Source of the DNA: Lederbergia sp. NSJ-179
Lineage (GTDB): Bacteria > Bacillota > Bacilli > Bacillales > Bacillaceae_C
Direction: 5' to 3'
DNA: 64,000 nucleotides
Assembly (NCBI RefSeq): GCF_022867885.1
Contig: NZ_JALIFP010000015.1
Span: 26,948-90,947 of the forward strand
The notes under the pieces are model-generated. The model was not told where the DNA came from, did not search any database, and saw only the letters and a list, made by a program, of their open reading frames with translations. The translations under genes were made by a program, and so were the position numbers. Shown piece after piece: positions 44,729-52,940 of the stretch. How positions within the stretch are numbered: the stretch's first letter is position 1; each line of letters opens with the position of its first letter.

Positions 44729-46306
44729 TTAATGTGAAGCAACCTTTTGACCTGCAAGACGACCAAATGTAAAAGCACGGCTACAAGCAAGTCCAGGTAT
44801 ATGTTCAGGATAACTGACCCCAAAGAAACCGCCACTATCATTTCCTGCCGCGTATAAACCTTCAATTGGATTTGATTCTTTATCTAATACTTGCATATTT
44901 GTATTAATCCGTAAACCATCAAGTGTGCATAGAATTCTCCCTCCTAATACACATCCGTAGAAAGGAGCTTTTGCTACTTTAGATAAACGGTGTTTTTCTT
45001 TTCCAAAGTCTTCATCAATCCCCTTTTCAGCTAATTCATTATAACGTCCAACGGTTGCTTTTAAAGAGTCGGCAGGGATTTGTAGTTTTTCAGCCAATTC
45101 TTCAATTGTATCTGCTTTTTTAACATATCCCATGTTTACATACTTTTCAATATCTCTTTCTGCGCCCTCATAACCCCGCACTGATACTTTTGATTGCAAG
45201 CCTCCTGTTGGGCTAGGATATTGGATTCTTGAACACCCAAGAGTTTGGAAGCGAGCAACATCCTCTTTCCAGTTTGAATCCCAAATTTGACAATACAGAT
45301 CTCCAGGTTGCAAACCTGCAGCATTAACAATCCAATCATAAGGAACAGATTCGTTCGCAAATCGTTCTCCCCTTAAATTAACTTTTAAGAACGGCTGACT
45401 TCCAAACCAGAAAAAGTTTTTAAAGGGCTGCTGAATATAGGTTTCACTTGCTTTTGTACCCGGAGGAACAATTCCACGGTCAAATACCAAAACAGTAGGA
45501 ACTTCATCTTTATCTGCACCTACCCAAGTAGCTGCTGAGATACCTTCTCCATAGTTAGCTGGAGCATCACAATAAACATTTTCTTTATAGGCAATAGGGT
45601 TTATTTCTTTTAACATCTCTACATTATTTGCATATCCACCAGTACAAAGGATAACCCCTTTGGATGCATTGATTTTAATATAGTTTCCATCCTCATCCTT
45701 TGCAATAACCCCTGTAATTCGTTCATCAGATTTTGATCTAATAAGTTGTACCATTGGTGTATTATATCTTATATCGACACCCAACTTATAAGCCTTATCT
45801 TCAAGGCATGGTGCAAATGAAAAACCATCTGCATCTGTTTGCGCATCATGCTGTGTCGGATATGCTTTATAAAAATCATTTGGGTTGCCAGTATCAGATT
45901 CTGCATGAAGATATGCTCCATTTGGTTTTAATATTTCTTCCTCTAACCAATCAATAACTTCACCACTTTTATCCGCCCATAGCTTAATTAATCTTTGGTC
46001 TACTCTATGTGAGGCATATCGACAAATTTCTTCTACTAGTTCGTATTTATCTATTTCAATCCCAGCCCTTTTCTGGGCTTTTGTTTTTACACCACCAATA
46101 TAAGTTCTGATTAAACTAAGGTGGCTCTCTCTTTCAATCAGAGTTGTTTTTGCACCTTTTTCCGCAGCAGCAATTGCGGCAAAAAATCCAGCATTTCCTG
46201 CACCTACCACCAGTACTTCTGTATTTAAACTGGAACTAATTTCTGCTTCTTTAATGGGGTCAGGAGCTATAGCCCATACACTCATTTTATTTTCATCTAG
46301 GTTCAT
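44729..46306 (-). CDS. Fumarate-reductase-like FAD flavoprotein
   Basis: This 525-residue enzyme of the FAD_binding_2 family (fumarate reductase flavoproteins, ketosteroid dehydrogenases) has VLVVGAGNAGFFAAIAAAEKGA at residues 31-52 for FAD binding. GVILCTGGYANN and GLYAAGNDSGGFFGV close the fold. It is cytosolic: no twin-arginine or Sec signal. The substrate is unknown; it probably reduces or dehydrogenates an enone-type acid. It is divergent from a LysR regulator, and followed by the flavin reductase and FAD synthetase genes, which together suggest a soluble, flavin-dependent reduction pathway. Confidence 0.8.
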   Translation of the reverse strand: MNLDENKMSVWAIAPDPIKEAEISSSLNTEVLVVGAGNAGFFAAIAAAEKGAKTTLIERESHLSLIRTYIGGVKTKAQKRAGIEIDKYELVEEICRYASHRVDQRLIKLWADKSGEVIDWLEEEILKPNGAYLHAESDTGNPNDFYKAYPTQHDAQTDADGFSFAPCLEDKAYKLGVDIRYNTPMVQLIRSKSDERITGVIAKDEDGNYIKINASKGVILCTGGYANNVEMLKEINPIAYKENVYCDAPANYGEGISAATWVGADKDEVPTVLVFDRGIVPPGTKASETYIQQPFKNFFWFGSQPFLKVNLRGERFANESVPYDWIVNAAGLQPGDLYCQIWDSNWKEDVARFQTLGCSRIQYPSPTGGLQSKVSVRGYEGAERDIEKYVNMGYVKKADTIEELAEKLQIPADSLKATVGRYNELAEKGIDEDFGKEKHRLSKVAKAPFYGCVLGGRILCTLDGLRINTNMQVLDKESNPIEGLYAAGNDSGGFFGVSYPEHIPGLACSRAFTFGRLAGQKVASH

Positions 46307-46672
46307 TCAACTCATTCCCTTCTATTTTTAGTACTACTTTATTGTAATCTACAACAACAATAATCGGAAATTCAAAAAACAGATGAAGTAATCGAAAAAG
46401 ATGATTAATACAATGAATAAATGATGAGCTTCTAATGTTTTTGAAACCTAACTTGAATTAGGAAAAAGAAATAGCGTATAATTAAGTGAAGAACTTCACA
46501 AGCGATTCACCAAACATCTTAGAACGGTTTCATGTTTGCAAAAAGTAATTACCCATACTATTTATCAACCCAACTTTCACACAAAAACTGGCTATCGTTT
46601 TCTAACCAGTATACGAAAGTACAAATTCCTATCAATGAAATTAACATATGGATTATAAAGAGGTGAAGCGCC
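46307..46672. promoter_or_regulatory. Divergent promoter region, flavoprotein / LysR gene
   Basis: TTGAAT (46453-46458) and TATAAT (46477-46482) are 18 bases apart and should drive the LysR gene, leaving a leader of about 190 bases. The palindrome GTGAAGAACTTCAC (46486-46499) lies immediately after the -10 and is a good operator candidate. No RNA gene seen. Confidence 0.55.
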
Positions 46673-47563
46673 TTGGATATACACAGAATGGAATGTTTTT
46701 TAAGTTTAGCTAAATGTTTAAACTTTACAAGAGCTGCCGAAGAACAATATGTGTCTCAATCGACGATGACGATGCATATCAATAAGTTGGAAGAAGAATT
46801 AGGGGTAAAACTTTTTATACGTGATAAAAGATCCGTTCGATTAACCGAAGCTGGAAAAAGTTTAGAAACAGATTTCATTAAACTTTTAGACAACTATAAA
46901 GAAGCTATATGGAGAGCTCAACACATTTCCTCACAAGTAAATAGTAACCTGAGGGTTGGCTATCACGGACCTGTAAATTGGGCTTATATTCCCAATATTT
47001 TTAGGGATTTTAAAAAACAGTATCCTTATATTCATTTAGAAGTAAATATTAACGGTTGGGGAACTCTTGTTTCACAAATTTTAAATAACTCCCTTGATGT
47101 AATATTTATTGAAAAGTCAGAAGTAGAACATATTCCACAACTTGAAATCCAGCAACTATTTCGCGATCTTGTTTGTGTAGCAGTACCAGATAATAGCAAA
47201 CTATCATTAAAAAACAACGTGAACCCTGAGCAGCTATATAATGAAAATCTGATCATGACTAATAATGAATCTGCTCCAATTTGTTTAAAGAAAATCAGTG
47301 AGCGGCTTTCAATCGCAGGTTTTGATACAAAAAAAATCCATTATGTATCCAGTTATGAAAATGCGTTAGCGTTAGTAGCTTCTGGACTTGGAATTAGCTT
47401 TTTTCCTCGCTCTTTTAAACAAGCTGACAACCCTAATATTGTTTTCGTTGACCTTAATTCTGAGAATGTTTATCTAGATATGTGTTTAGTATGGCTAAAA
47501 AACAATGACAATTCATCTATTAAGCTTTTAAGTAAAATGCTTGAAAATTATAAATGGAAATAA
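46673..47563 (+). CDS. LysR-family regulator of the flavoprotein cluster
   Basis: This is a 296-residue LysR protein: HTH at residues 1-60 (FLSLAKCLNFTRAAEEQY, VSQSTMTMHINKLEEELG), then the two-lobed effector domain starting NLRVGYHGPVN. The start is TTG at 46673 with AGAGGTG upstream. It is transcribed away from the flavoprotein gene, so by the usual LysR rule it controls that gene and itself in response to the substrate. Confidence 0.85.
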   Translation: MDIHRMECFLSLAKCLNFTRAAEEQYVSQSTMTMHINKLEEELGVKLFIRDKRSVRLTEAGKSLETDFIKLLDNYKEAIWRAQHISSQVNSNLRVGYHGPVNWAYIPNIFRDFKKQYPYIHLEVNINGWGTLVSQILNNSLDVIFIEKSEVEHIPQLEIQQLFRDLVCVAVPDNSKLSLKNNVNPEQLYNENLIMTNNESAPICLKKISERLSIAGFDTKKIHYVSSYENALALVASGLGISFFPRSFKQADNPNIVFVDLNSENVYLDMCLVWLKNNDNSSIKLLSKMLENYKWK

Positions 47564-47569
47564 AACATC

Positions 47570-48109
47570 CTATTTGCTTTTCTCAGCAAATAGGAGTTGA
47601 GAATCATTTATTTTACTCAAAAATTGCTCTACTTCTTTGGAAGATTTTAAAATAATAACCTCTCTCCCCTTTGAAAGTAAGTCCAATTTTTTCAATATCT
47701 TAGGTTTCTTAGTTTTGGGATATTCCCATACCCATTTTAGAAATTCAATCGAAATCCTTTCTTCACATCCTTCTCCCATATCAGGTCGAGTCGTATTTCT
47801 GTATTGAATCCACCGTTTTATTACTCGGTAAGCACAAATTATTCGAGGAATATCAAGAAAAATGATTGTATCCGCTTTATTCAAGCGAATGTCCATGGTC
47901 CCCCCGTAATTTCCATCAATAATCCATTTTTCTTTTTCTACTAATTCATTTTGAACTAATCTCTGTTCTTGTTTAGAAACGCCAACCCACCCAGGTTTCC
48001 AAAATAAAGCATCCAAATGATATACCTCAATCTGCAATAATTCTCCTAATCTCCTTGCAAAGGTAGACTTCCCTGAACCTCCTGATCCAATAATAGCAAT
48101 CTTTTGCAT
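47570..48109 (-). CDS. P-loop nucleotide kinase-like protein (topology modulation/FlaR group)
   Basis: The 179-residue protein has KIAIIGSGGSGKSTFARRLG (Walker A) at the N-terminus, then VYHLDALFWKPGW and ADTIIFLDIPR (Walker B), typical of the small P-loop kinases annotated as DNA topology modulation protein. True activity is unknown; adenylate-kinase-like chemistry is likely. It is convergent with the LysR gene, with six bases between stops. Confidence 0.8.
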   Translation of the reverse strand: MQKIAIIGSGGSGKSTFARRLGELLQIEVYHLDALFWKPGWVGVSKQEQRLVQNELVEKEKWIIDGNYGGTMDIRLNKADTIIFLDIPRIICAYRVIKRWIQYRNTTRPDMGEGCEERISIEFLKWVWEYPKTKKPKILKKLDLLSKGREVIILKSSKEVEQFLSKINDSQLLFAEKSK

Positions 48110-48112
48110 TTG

Positions 48113-48294
48113 CTATCTCCCTCCCCGACTATGTATGTAATTTATATCCCCCAAATAAACTGGAAGTTCCTTACCTGTCAAATAATCAATGATATACTTC
48201 CGCATGGTTTGCGGGTACAGTCTATAATCCAATAATTCTGACAGCTTTAACCATTCAACCCTGATTTGTCTTCGTCCGAATTTCTTATTCCCAT
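48113..48294 (-). pseudogene. NUDIX hydrolase C-terminal fragment
   Basis: The minus-strand frame reads FGRRQIRVEWLKLSELLDYR, then LYPQTMRKYIIDYL and PVYLGDINYIHSR, and stops at 48113. This is the C-terminal end of a NUDIX hydrolase; the catalytic Nudix box is missing and a stop closes the frame upstream. It abuts the P-loop kinase gene. Confidence 0.6.
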
Positions 48295-48344
48295 TTTACT
48301 TATCCCCTTATTGTACGAAAATTCCCTATTTTATCATTATACTA

Positions 48345-48390
48345 TGAGGCTTGTGAGAAAGTACAGCACGTCAATAGGCCTCATTTTTTC
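48345..48390 (+). terminator. Terminator-like hairpin left of the integrated element
   Basis: ATGAGGC and GCCTCAT pair around a loop of about 26 bases, followed by TTTTTT on the plus strand. It insulates the following tRNA promoter from upstream transcription. The remainder of 48295-48503 shows nothing else. Confidence 0.6.
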
Positions 48391-48503
48391 TGTTCCCACT
48401 TTCCTTTCTATCATTCTCCGGATTGGCTAATTCTAAAACCCCAATAGCTCTGCCTACAAAATTTATATATTTTGTGGCACCGATTTTTTAGCCTGAAAAG
48501 TAA

Positions 48504-48532
48504 TTGACTGGAAGCCCATTTTCATGTATATT
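48504..48532 (+). promoter_or_regulatory. Original tRNA-Val promoter, now reading into the integrase
   Basis: TTGACT (48504-48509) and TATATT (48527-48532) are 17 bases apart, 25 bases before the first base of the half tRNA. It should have been the tRNA promoter before integration. Confidence 0.7.
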
Positions 48533-48546
48533 AATAATTGTTCTGA

Positions 48547-48594
48547 TATATTTTTTGATTCTGTAGCTCAGCTGGGAGAGCGCTACCTTGACAG
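48547..48594 (+). repeat. attL: 48-bp core with the 5' half of tRNA-Val
   Basis: These 48 bases are identical to 62424-62471. They comprise TATATTTTTT and the first 38 bases of tRNA-Val(GAC), from the acceptor stem to the anticodon loop (ending TTGACAG). After that the sequence diverges (TTAAGG against GGTAGA). It marks the left boundary of the integrated element. Confidence 0.9.
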
Positions 48595-48738
48595 TTAAGG
48601 AAATCAACCAGTTAGCTTGAATCGTTGATAATACTGGGTTTTCACGTAAAATAGTATAGTTGTCGTAATGACAAATAAAACGAACACTTCAAACCACTTT
48701 CTTATTTGATAAACATATTAAAAAGGAGTGGTTTTTTT

Positions 48739-49653
48739 ATGTTGTTCAAATTTGCACTTCAAGAATTTAAGGATGAAAAAGAGTTCCAAAATTTATCTGA
48801 CAGAACAATTGAAGCGTATATGATTACGCTCAAAGAATTTCACGAATATTGTATTGAAAGGGATATTGTAGATGTCGATGAAATAACCACAAATTTTGTT
48901 AAAAAATATTTGCTGTATTGCAAAAAAGAAAGGGAAAACAGTCCTAACACTGTAAATACTAAGTTAAAGAATTTGAGAGTATTCTTTAATTTTATGGTTG
49001 ATTGCGAATATATCAAGACAAGCCCCTGCAAAAAAATTGAAGCATTAAAAACAGACGTCAAAATTGAAGTGTTTAACGATAATCATATTAGGCAAATGTT
49101 AAGCTATTACAGACGTCTAAAAAATCGAGATAAAACATTCTATGCTTTTAGAGATCATACCATAATCATTACACTGTTGGGAACGGGCATTCGTTTAGGC
49201 GAACTTTGCAATCTCAAATGGTCAAGTATTGATTTTGATAACTACGCTATTGCCGTTTTCGGTAAAGGTAGAGAGCAACAAACAATTCCTGTTACAGAAA
49301 AATTAATCAAAGAATTAGTCGAATACAAGATATTTTGTGAACGAAACTTCAATCAAATCAGCGACTTTGTTTTTGTTAATGCCTACAATAAAAAATTAAC
49401 CGAAAATGCTGTACAAAATATTTTCAAACGTCTATCAAAAGTGATGAATTTTAAAGATGTTCGTCTATCGGCTCATACATTCCGTCATACATTTGCCCAC
49501 AGATTTTTAATGAATGGTGGAGATGTATTCACTTTACAAAGGATGTTAAGACATAAAAAACTCTCTATGACAGAAAAGTATTTAGCCATCTGGGGAACAG
49601 CATTGAGAGATCAAAACAATAAATTTAATCCACTTAACAATATGGATTTATAG
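48739..49653 (+). CDS. int: Tyrosine recombinase (element integrase)
   Basis: The 304-residue integrase has a SAM-like core-binding domain (residues about 1-95, with NLSDRTIEAYMITLKEF) and a catalytic domain with Arg152 (GTGIRLGEL), a lysine in GKGREQQT, HTFRHTFAH (His246, Arg249) and the nucleophile Tyr281 (SMTEKYL). It lacks a clear separate arm-binding domain, so it is XerCD-like in size. The ATG at 48739 follows AAAAGGAG; an in-frame start at 48706 is less likely. Inverted AAACCACTTT motifs on both sides may be arm sites. No excisionase is recognised. Confidence 0.9.
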   Translation: MLFKFALQEFKDEKEFQNLSDRTIEAYMITLKEFHEYCIERDIVDVDEITTNFVKKYLLYCKKERENSPNTVNTKLKNLRVFFNFMVDCEYIKTSPCKKIEALKTDVKIEVFNDNHIRQMLSYYRRLKNRDKTFYAFRDHTIIITLLGTGIRLGELCNLKWSSIDFDNYAIAVFGKGREQQTIPVTEKLIKELVEYKIFCERNFNQISDFVFVNAYNKKLTENAVQNIFKRLSKVMNFKDVRLSAHTFRHTFAHRFLMNGGDVFTLQRMLRHKKLSMTEKYLAIWGTALRDQNNKFNPLNNMDL

Positions 49654-49691
49654 TATCAAATTTCAAGGTTGGGCTTATTGTCCAACCTTTT

Positions 49692-50360
49692 TTATTTTTT
49701 ATCTTTATCTTCTGGAACTTCTGGTACTAAATCGCCTGGTGGCTCAAATTCAGGTAGCTCAGGTAGAGATGTTTCAGATGTGGTAACATATATTTCCAAC
49801 AATCCATTCCTGACAATATCAACATTTGTCACCTTATAATTGCGACCAAACATTTCAAATACATAGTTAACTTTAAAATCACGTCTGTTTTTTGCGTTGT
49901 CTTGAATCCATACATTCATTGTTTTGTAGGCAAAGGAAATGGAATACTGTCCCACTACAGCAATGTCTTTATACTTGACAATTGCAGGAACATCCCTATT
50001 AGGAAAATAGATCGTCTCATAGATAGGTCTACCAAAATCATCTGTACCAACTTTTACTTTTTCTTCAATTGGTGGCATAATGATTGTATAATTGCAATAT
50101 TCCATTGTGGACTTAAATTTTCCACCTCGACCCGAAACAACATCCTCCATTACAAGATAAGTGGCATCTGCGTAATGTACCATATCACCCTGATTAAATT
50201 TAGAAAGAGAATGAATATGCCGCCTTTCATGCATTCCCAAATGAGCATTTGAAATAACTACATCCAAATAATATCCTTGACCCCCTGTATTATTAAATAA
50301 GACAGGTTTAGAAATGGAATTAAAAGTATCAGCAATAAGTGTTTTATCGAATAGCTTCAT
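49692..50360 (-). CDS. Phage-like structural protein, unassigned
   Basis: The 222-residue protein is beta-rich and ends in an acidic proline tail (ELPEFEPPGDLVPEVPEDKD). It contains KVGTDDFGRPIYET, which recurs almost exactly in another element protein (61181-61576). The two may be related neck, decoration or tail-attachment proteins. It is the last gene of the leftward cluster. It could be the component that mediates binding to a helper-phage tail, but this is inference. Confidence 0.5.
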   Translation of the reverse strand: MKLFDKTLIADTFNSISKPVLFNNTGGQGYYLDVVISNAHLGMHERRHIHSLSKFNQGDMVHYADATYLVMEDVVSGRGGKFKSTMEYCNYTIIMPPIEEKVKVGTDDFGRPIYETIYFPNRDVPAIVKYKDIAVVGQYSISFAYKTMNVWIQDNAKNRRDFKVNYVFEMFGRNYKVTNVDIVRNGLLEIYVTTSETSLPELPEFEPPGDLVPEVPEDKDKK

Positions 50361-50374
50361 CTATATTCACCGCC

Positions 50375-50707
50375 TTATCTAAACAAAAAGAAAATGTCAG
50401 ATTGTGCTTTATCTGTGCGCATTCCCCTGATCTTTCTTGTCAATTGGTCAATTCTTTTCGTTAAATTGTCGTGAAATTCGCTCACTGTCATGTCATCTAA
50501 TTTGATATTCTTCATTAATTCAGGGTTATTTGCGACTGATTCAAGAATTGATAGAGCTGTTTGACAGATAGCTTTTTTAGAACTATGAGAATCAGCTTGA
50601 TATGCTTCATGTGGATTCAATCCATTCTCTTGAAGGTAAACTATTAGTTCCTGCTGAGATAATTCAATACCTTTTGTCTCCATCTCAACATGTTGCAAGT
50701 TATTCAT
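50375..50707 (-). CDS. Small phage protein, unknown
   Basis: The 110-residue helical protein carries ALSILESVANNPELMKNIK and HDNLTKRIDQLTRKIRGMR, a pattern seen in head-tail-connector-size phage proteins. I cannot name the family. It starts just inside the end of the holin gene, so both are translated together. Confidence 0.5.
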   Translation of the reverse strand: MNNLQHVEMETKGIELSQQELIVYLQENGLNPHEAYQADSHSSKKAICQTALSILESVANNPELMKNIKLDDMTVSEFHDNLTKRIDQLTRKIRGMRTDKAQSDIFFLFR

Positions 50708-51116
50708 TATTTTTATCCTTCCCTTCCTCTGAGAGTTGTTTTAAATACTTTTTGATCTGTTGTGGCAACGGAACACCAATATGTCCTAAGTTTTCTATGA
50801 TTGATAAGGATTCTAAGCCAATGTAGAAAAGGACAGCCATTGAGCGGAATAGGAACTCTGCACCAGTTAGCAAATCTAATAAGTTTGCGATAATTATAAC
50901 TAACATAATCCCTGCTTTGCGGATAAATCCCCTATAGCCAACTTTAGAATCCATTTTCTTTGTGACAATTCCTTTAAATATACCTGTTATAATGTCAATT
51001 GCCATGAAGACAGCTAGGACTGTCAATGAGATGTGCCACGTTCCAATTAGAAAGGAAATGGAGGATAGGAGGAATGAGCAGATTAAAATTATTTTTTCTA
51101 TGATGAACACCTCCAT
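50700..51116 (-). CDS. Phage holin (phi-LC3/Cph1-type)
   Basis: The membrane protein has three hydrophobic helices and a typical segment AVFMAIDIITGIFKGIVTKK, which marks the toxin-secretion/phage-lysis holin family. It has about 138 residues from the ATG at 51116. A GGAGGTG overlaps that ATG, so the true start could be an unusual codon (ATC or ATA) a few bases later. No endolysin gene is present in the element. It could time lysis of a helper phage or act as a free-standing membrane protein. Confidence 0.7.
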   Translation of the reverse strand: MEVFIIEKIILICSFLLSSISFLIGTWHISLTVLAVFMAIDIITGIFKGIVTKKMDSKVGYRGFIRKAGIMLVIIIANLLDLLTGAEFLFRSMAVLFYIGLESLSIIENLGHIGVPLPQQIKKYLKQLSEEGKDKNNE

Positions 51117-51133
51117 ATGATGAAATTGGCAAT

Positions 51134-51168
51134 AAAAAAGCCACACTCCTAAGAATGTGACTTGTCTG
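51134..51168 (-). terminator. Terminator between coiled-coil gene and holin gene
   Basis: AGTCACATTC and GAGTGTGGCT pair; on the minus strand TTTTTT follows. It overlaps the stop of the upstream gene, so the last three genes of the cluster may be under separate or read-through control. Confidence 0.65.
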
Positions 51169-51595
51169 CTACCTCGAGGAATTTCCTCATGTTTTCTACA
51201 AGCGCTGGCATATTAAACAGTTCGTTCATTGATCCGATAGTTTTAAATCTATCTTCGATGTAATCATAACCTTCATCAAATGCCCCGTTTGTTTTGTTAA
51301 GCTCATTAAAAATTTTGTTAAGAGCAATAGCACTTTCTGCATTTATTTTGTGATTGTTCATTCTATCCTCAGATTTTCTTAGTTTTTTTAGTTTTTGATA
51401 CTTATTAAAACTTGCTTCGAACTCTGCTGCAATCTTATTTACTTTTGATACAACTTCTTTCAACTCATCAACATCTTTTTGGTGCGCAAAAGCTGGCTCT
51501 TTGCTCTTCTCCCACTTCTTGGAAAAATCTCTTAGCTCACGTCTCACTTCTGCTACTTTCAATTGTGCTTCTCGTTCTTCGTTTTTAATGTCCAT
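51149..51595 (-). CDS. Coiled-coil protein of the element
   Basis: The 148-residue, highly charged helical protein starts MDIKNEEREAQLKVAEVRRE and contains DVDELKEVVSKVNKIAAEF and a lysine-rich centre. The ATG at 51595 has GGGGAGG nine bases upstream; an earlier in-frame ATG overlaps that site. No family recognised. Confidence 0.6.
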   Translation of the reverse strand: MDIKNEEREAQLKVAEVRRELRDFSKKWEKSKEPAFAHQKDVDELKEVVSKVNKIAAEFEASFNKYQKLKKLRKSEDRMNNHKINAESAIALNKIFNELNKTNGAFDEGYDYIEDRFKTIGSMNELFNMPALVENMRKFLEVADKSHS

Positions 51596-51648
51596 CACAC
51601 TTACCTCCCCCATATCTACCTATTTCGACATGTAGGAGGAAATTCCTT

Positions 51649-52362
51649 TTAATTTTGAATGGTAGTTAAAATACCATCTTCAAAATAGAGATAGTTATTT
51701 CCGTCATAAACCCATTGTTCGCTAGTACCATATTTATTTGTGGTTCTATTTTTCTTTTTGGGTACGCCCCAACCTTCATTTATTACTTCTTCTTCAGTCA
51801 TTCCTATTCTCACAGTTCTAGGTTTATTAGCGGATTCTATTTCTTCTTTTATTTTTTCTTCTTCTGCAAACTTATCTTTAGCTTCATTCATTTGCTCTTC
51901 AGTAGCATCAGTATAATAGGTATATTTACTTGTTGCTAGTTCGTTCAGTTCATTAACTTTCTTTTTTAACTCGTCTGGTATGAAAGAAACATTTTCTATT
52001 GAATCTTTAATATTTCCGTATTGGTTTTGGAGTATTGAAGCGACCACTAATTCGCTATCAACATCTTGTATTTTCATATCAATCTTGTCTGCTGTATCAA
52101 ATGCTACAGCTAAGAAATAATAATCTTTTAACAAATCATCATCATTTAATTCTTTTGTTTCTTCTATTACTTTGTCATATTTTTCTTCTTTTAGTAATTG
52201 TATGTACTTTTGATCTTCTTCGGTAAGTTCTCTTTGTTCAGACACTTCTTCAATCTTACTTTTTGCATCTTGTTTAGTATTTGTCTCTATAGAATTATTA
52301 GAACAGGCAACCATCAGGGGTAGCAATAACAACAATAAAAATAATTTGTTGGAATTTAACAA
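51649..52362 (-). CDS. Lipoprotein with C-terminal SmpA/BamE-like repeat
   Basis: The 237-residue protein has a lipoprotein signal ending LMVACSNN (lipidated cysteine at about 20). Next come an acidic helical middle and a C-terminal RIGMTEEEVINEGWGVPKKK…TSEQWVYDGNNYLYFEDG unit, seen in Gram-positive SmpA/BamE-like lipoproteins. The start is TTG with GGAGGAG. Lipoproteins in prophages often block superinfection by other phages, and that would be a fitting cargo function here; not shown directly. Confidence 0.65.
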   Translation of the reverse strand: MLNSNKLFLLLLLLPLMVACSNNSIETNTKQDAKSKIEEVSEQRELTEEDQKYIQLLKEEKYDKVIEETKELNDDDLLKDYYFLAVAFDTADKIDMKIQDVDSELVVASILQNQYGNIKDSIENVSFIPDELKKKVNELNELATSKYTYYTDATEEQMNEAKDKFAEEEKIKEEIESANKPRTVRIGMTEEEVINEGWGVPKKKNRTTNKYGTSEQWVYDGNNYLYFEDGILTTIQN

Positions 52363-52940
52363 TTACTTTTCTCCTCCCTTAAAATTTAATTAGGCATATT
52401 TTACCATAATTAATAAGGGGGATGGGTAAAAAGATAGCGCCAACTGAAAATATTTTTCTGTTCGTGAAAAAAGTGGTAAGGTAGCGGCTTCACTTTCATT
52501 TTAGGGGTAATCATGCATATTGTTGTATATTTATTCTATATTTTACTGATATTTGTCAATGATCGTAACATAATAGTCATTATACTACCAATATAGTGGA
52601 CTCGATATAAATTGAAAACCCTATAATATCAACGTTTTTAGGATATGTATATTTATCCATATAATTTCCATAATTTTCAGTACAAAATTGAGATAAAATT
52701 TTGCTTTTATTGTATATTACAGCAACCCTTGTTGTCACTGGATTTTCGTCTTAACAGCGAAGGGAGATTATCACTGGCTTTTTCTGTCTCTTTTTTTTTT
52801 TGATGGCTCACCGCATTATTTATAACAGCGAAAATTTTTTCGTATAATCATTTTCCCATATTTTTCTATTCCAATGCTATTCCCCACAAAATCAACCTTC
52901 CTAACTTACACTCTAATTTCGCTTTAATCAACTAAAGTGT
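52363..52940. other. Long non-coding gap in the element
   Basis: This is 578 AT-rich bases between the portal gene and the lipoprotein gene, both leftward. No gene with a ribosome site was found. It must contain the promoter for the lipoprotein and holin genes and could hold a small RNA or a packaging site. A run of ten T follows GTCTC at 52790-52800. Confidence 0.4.
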
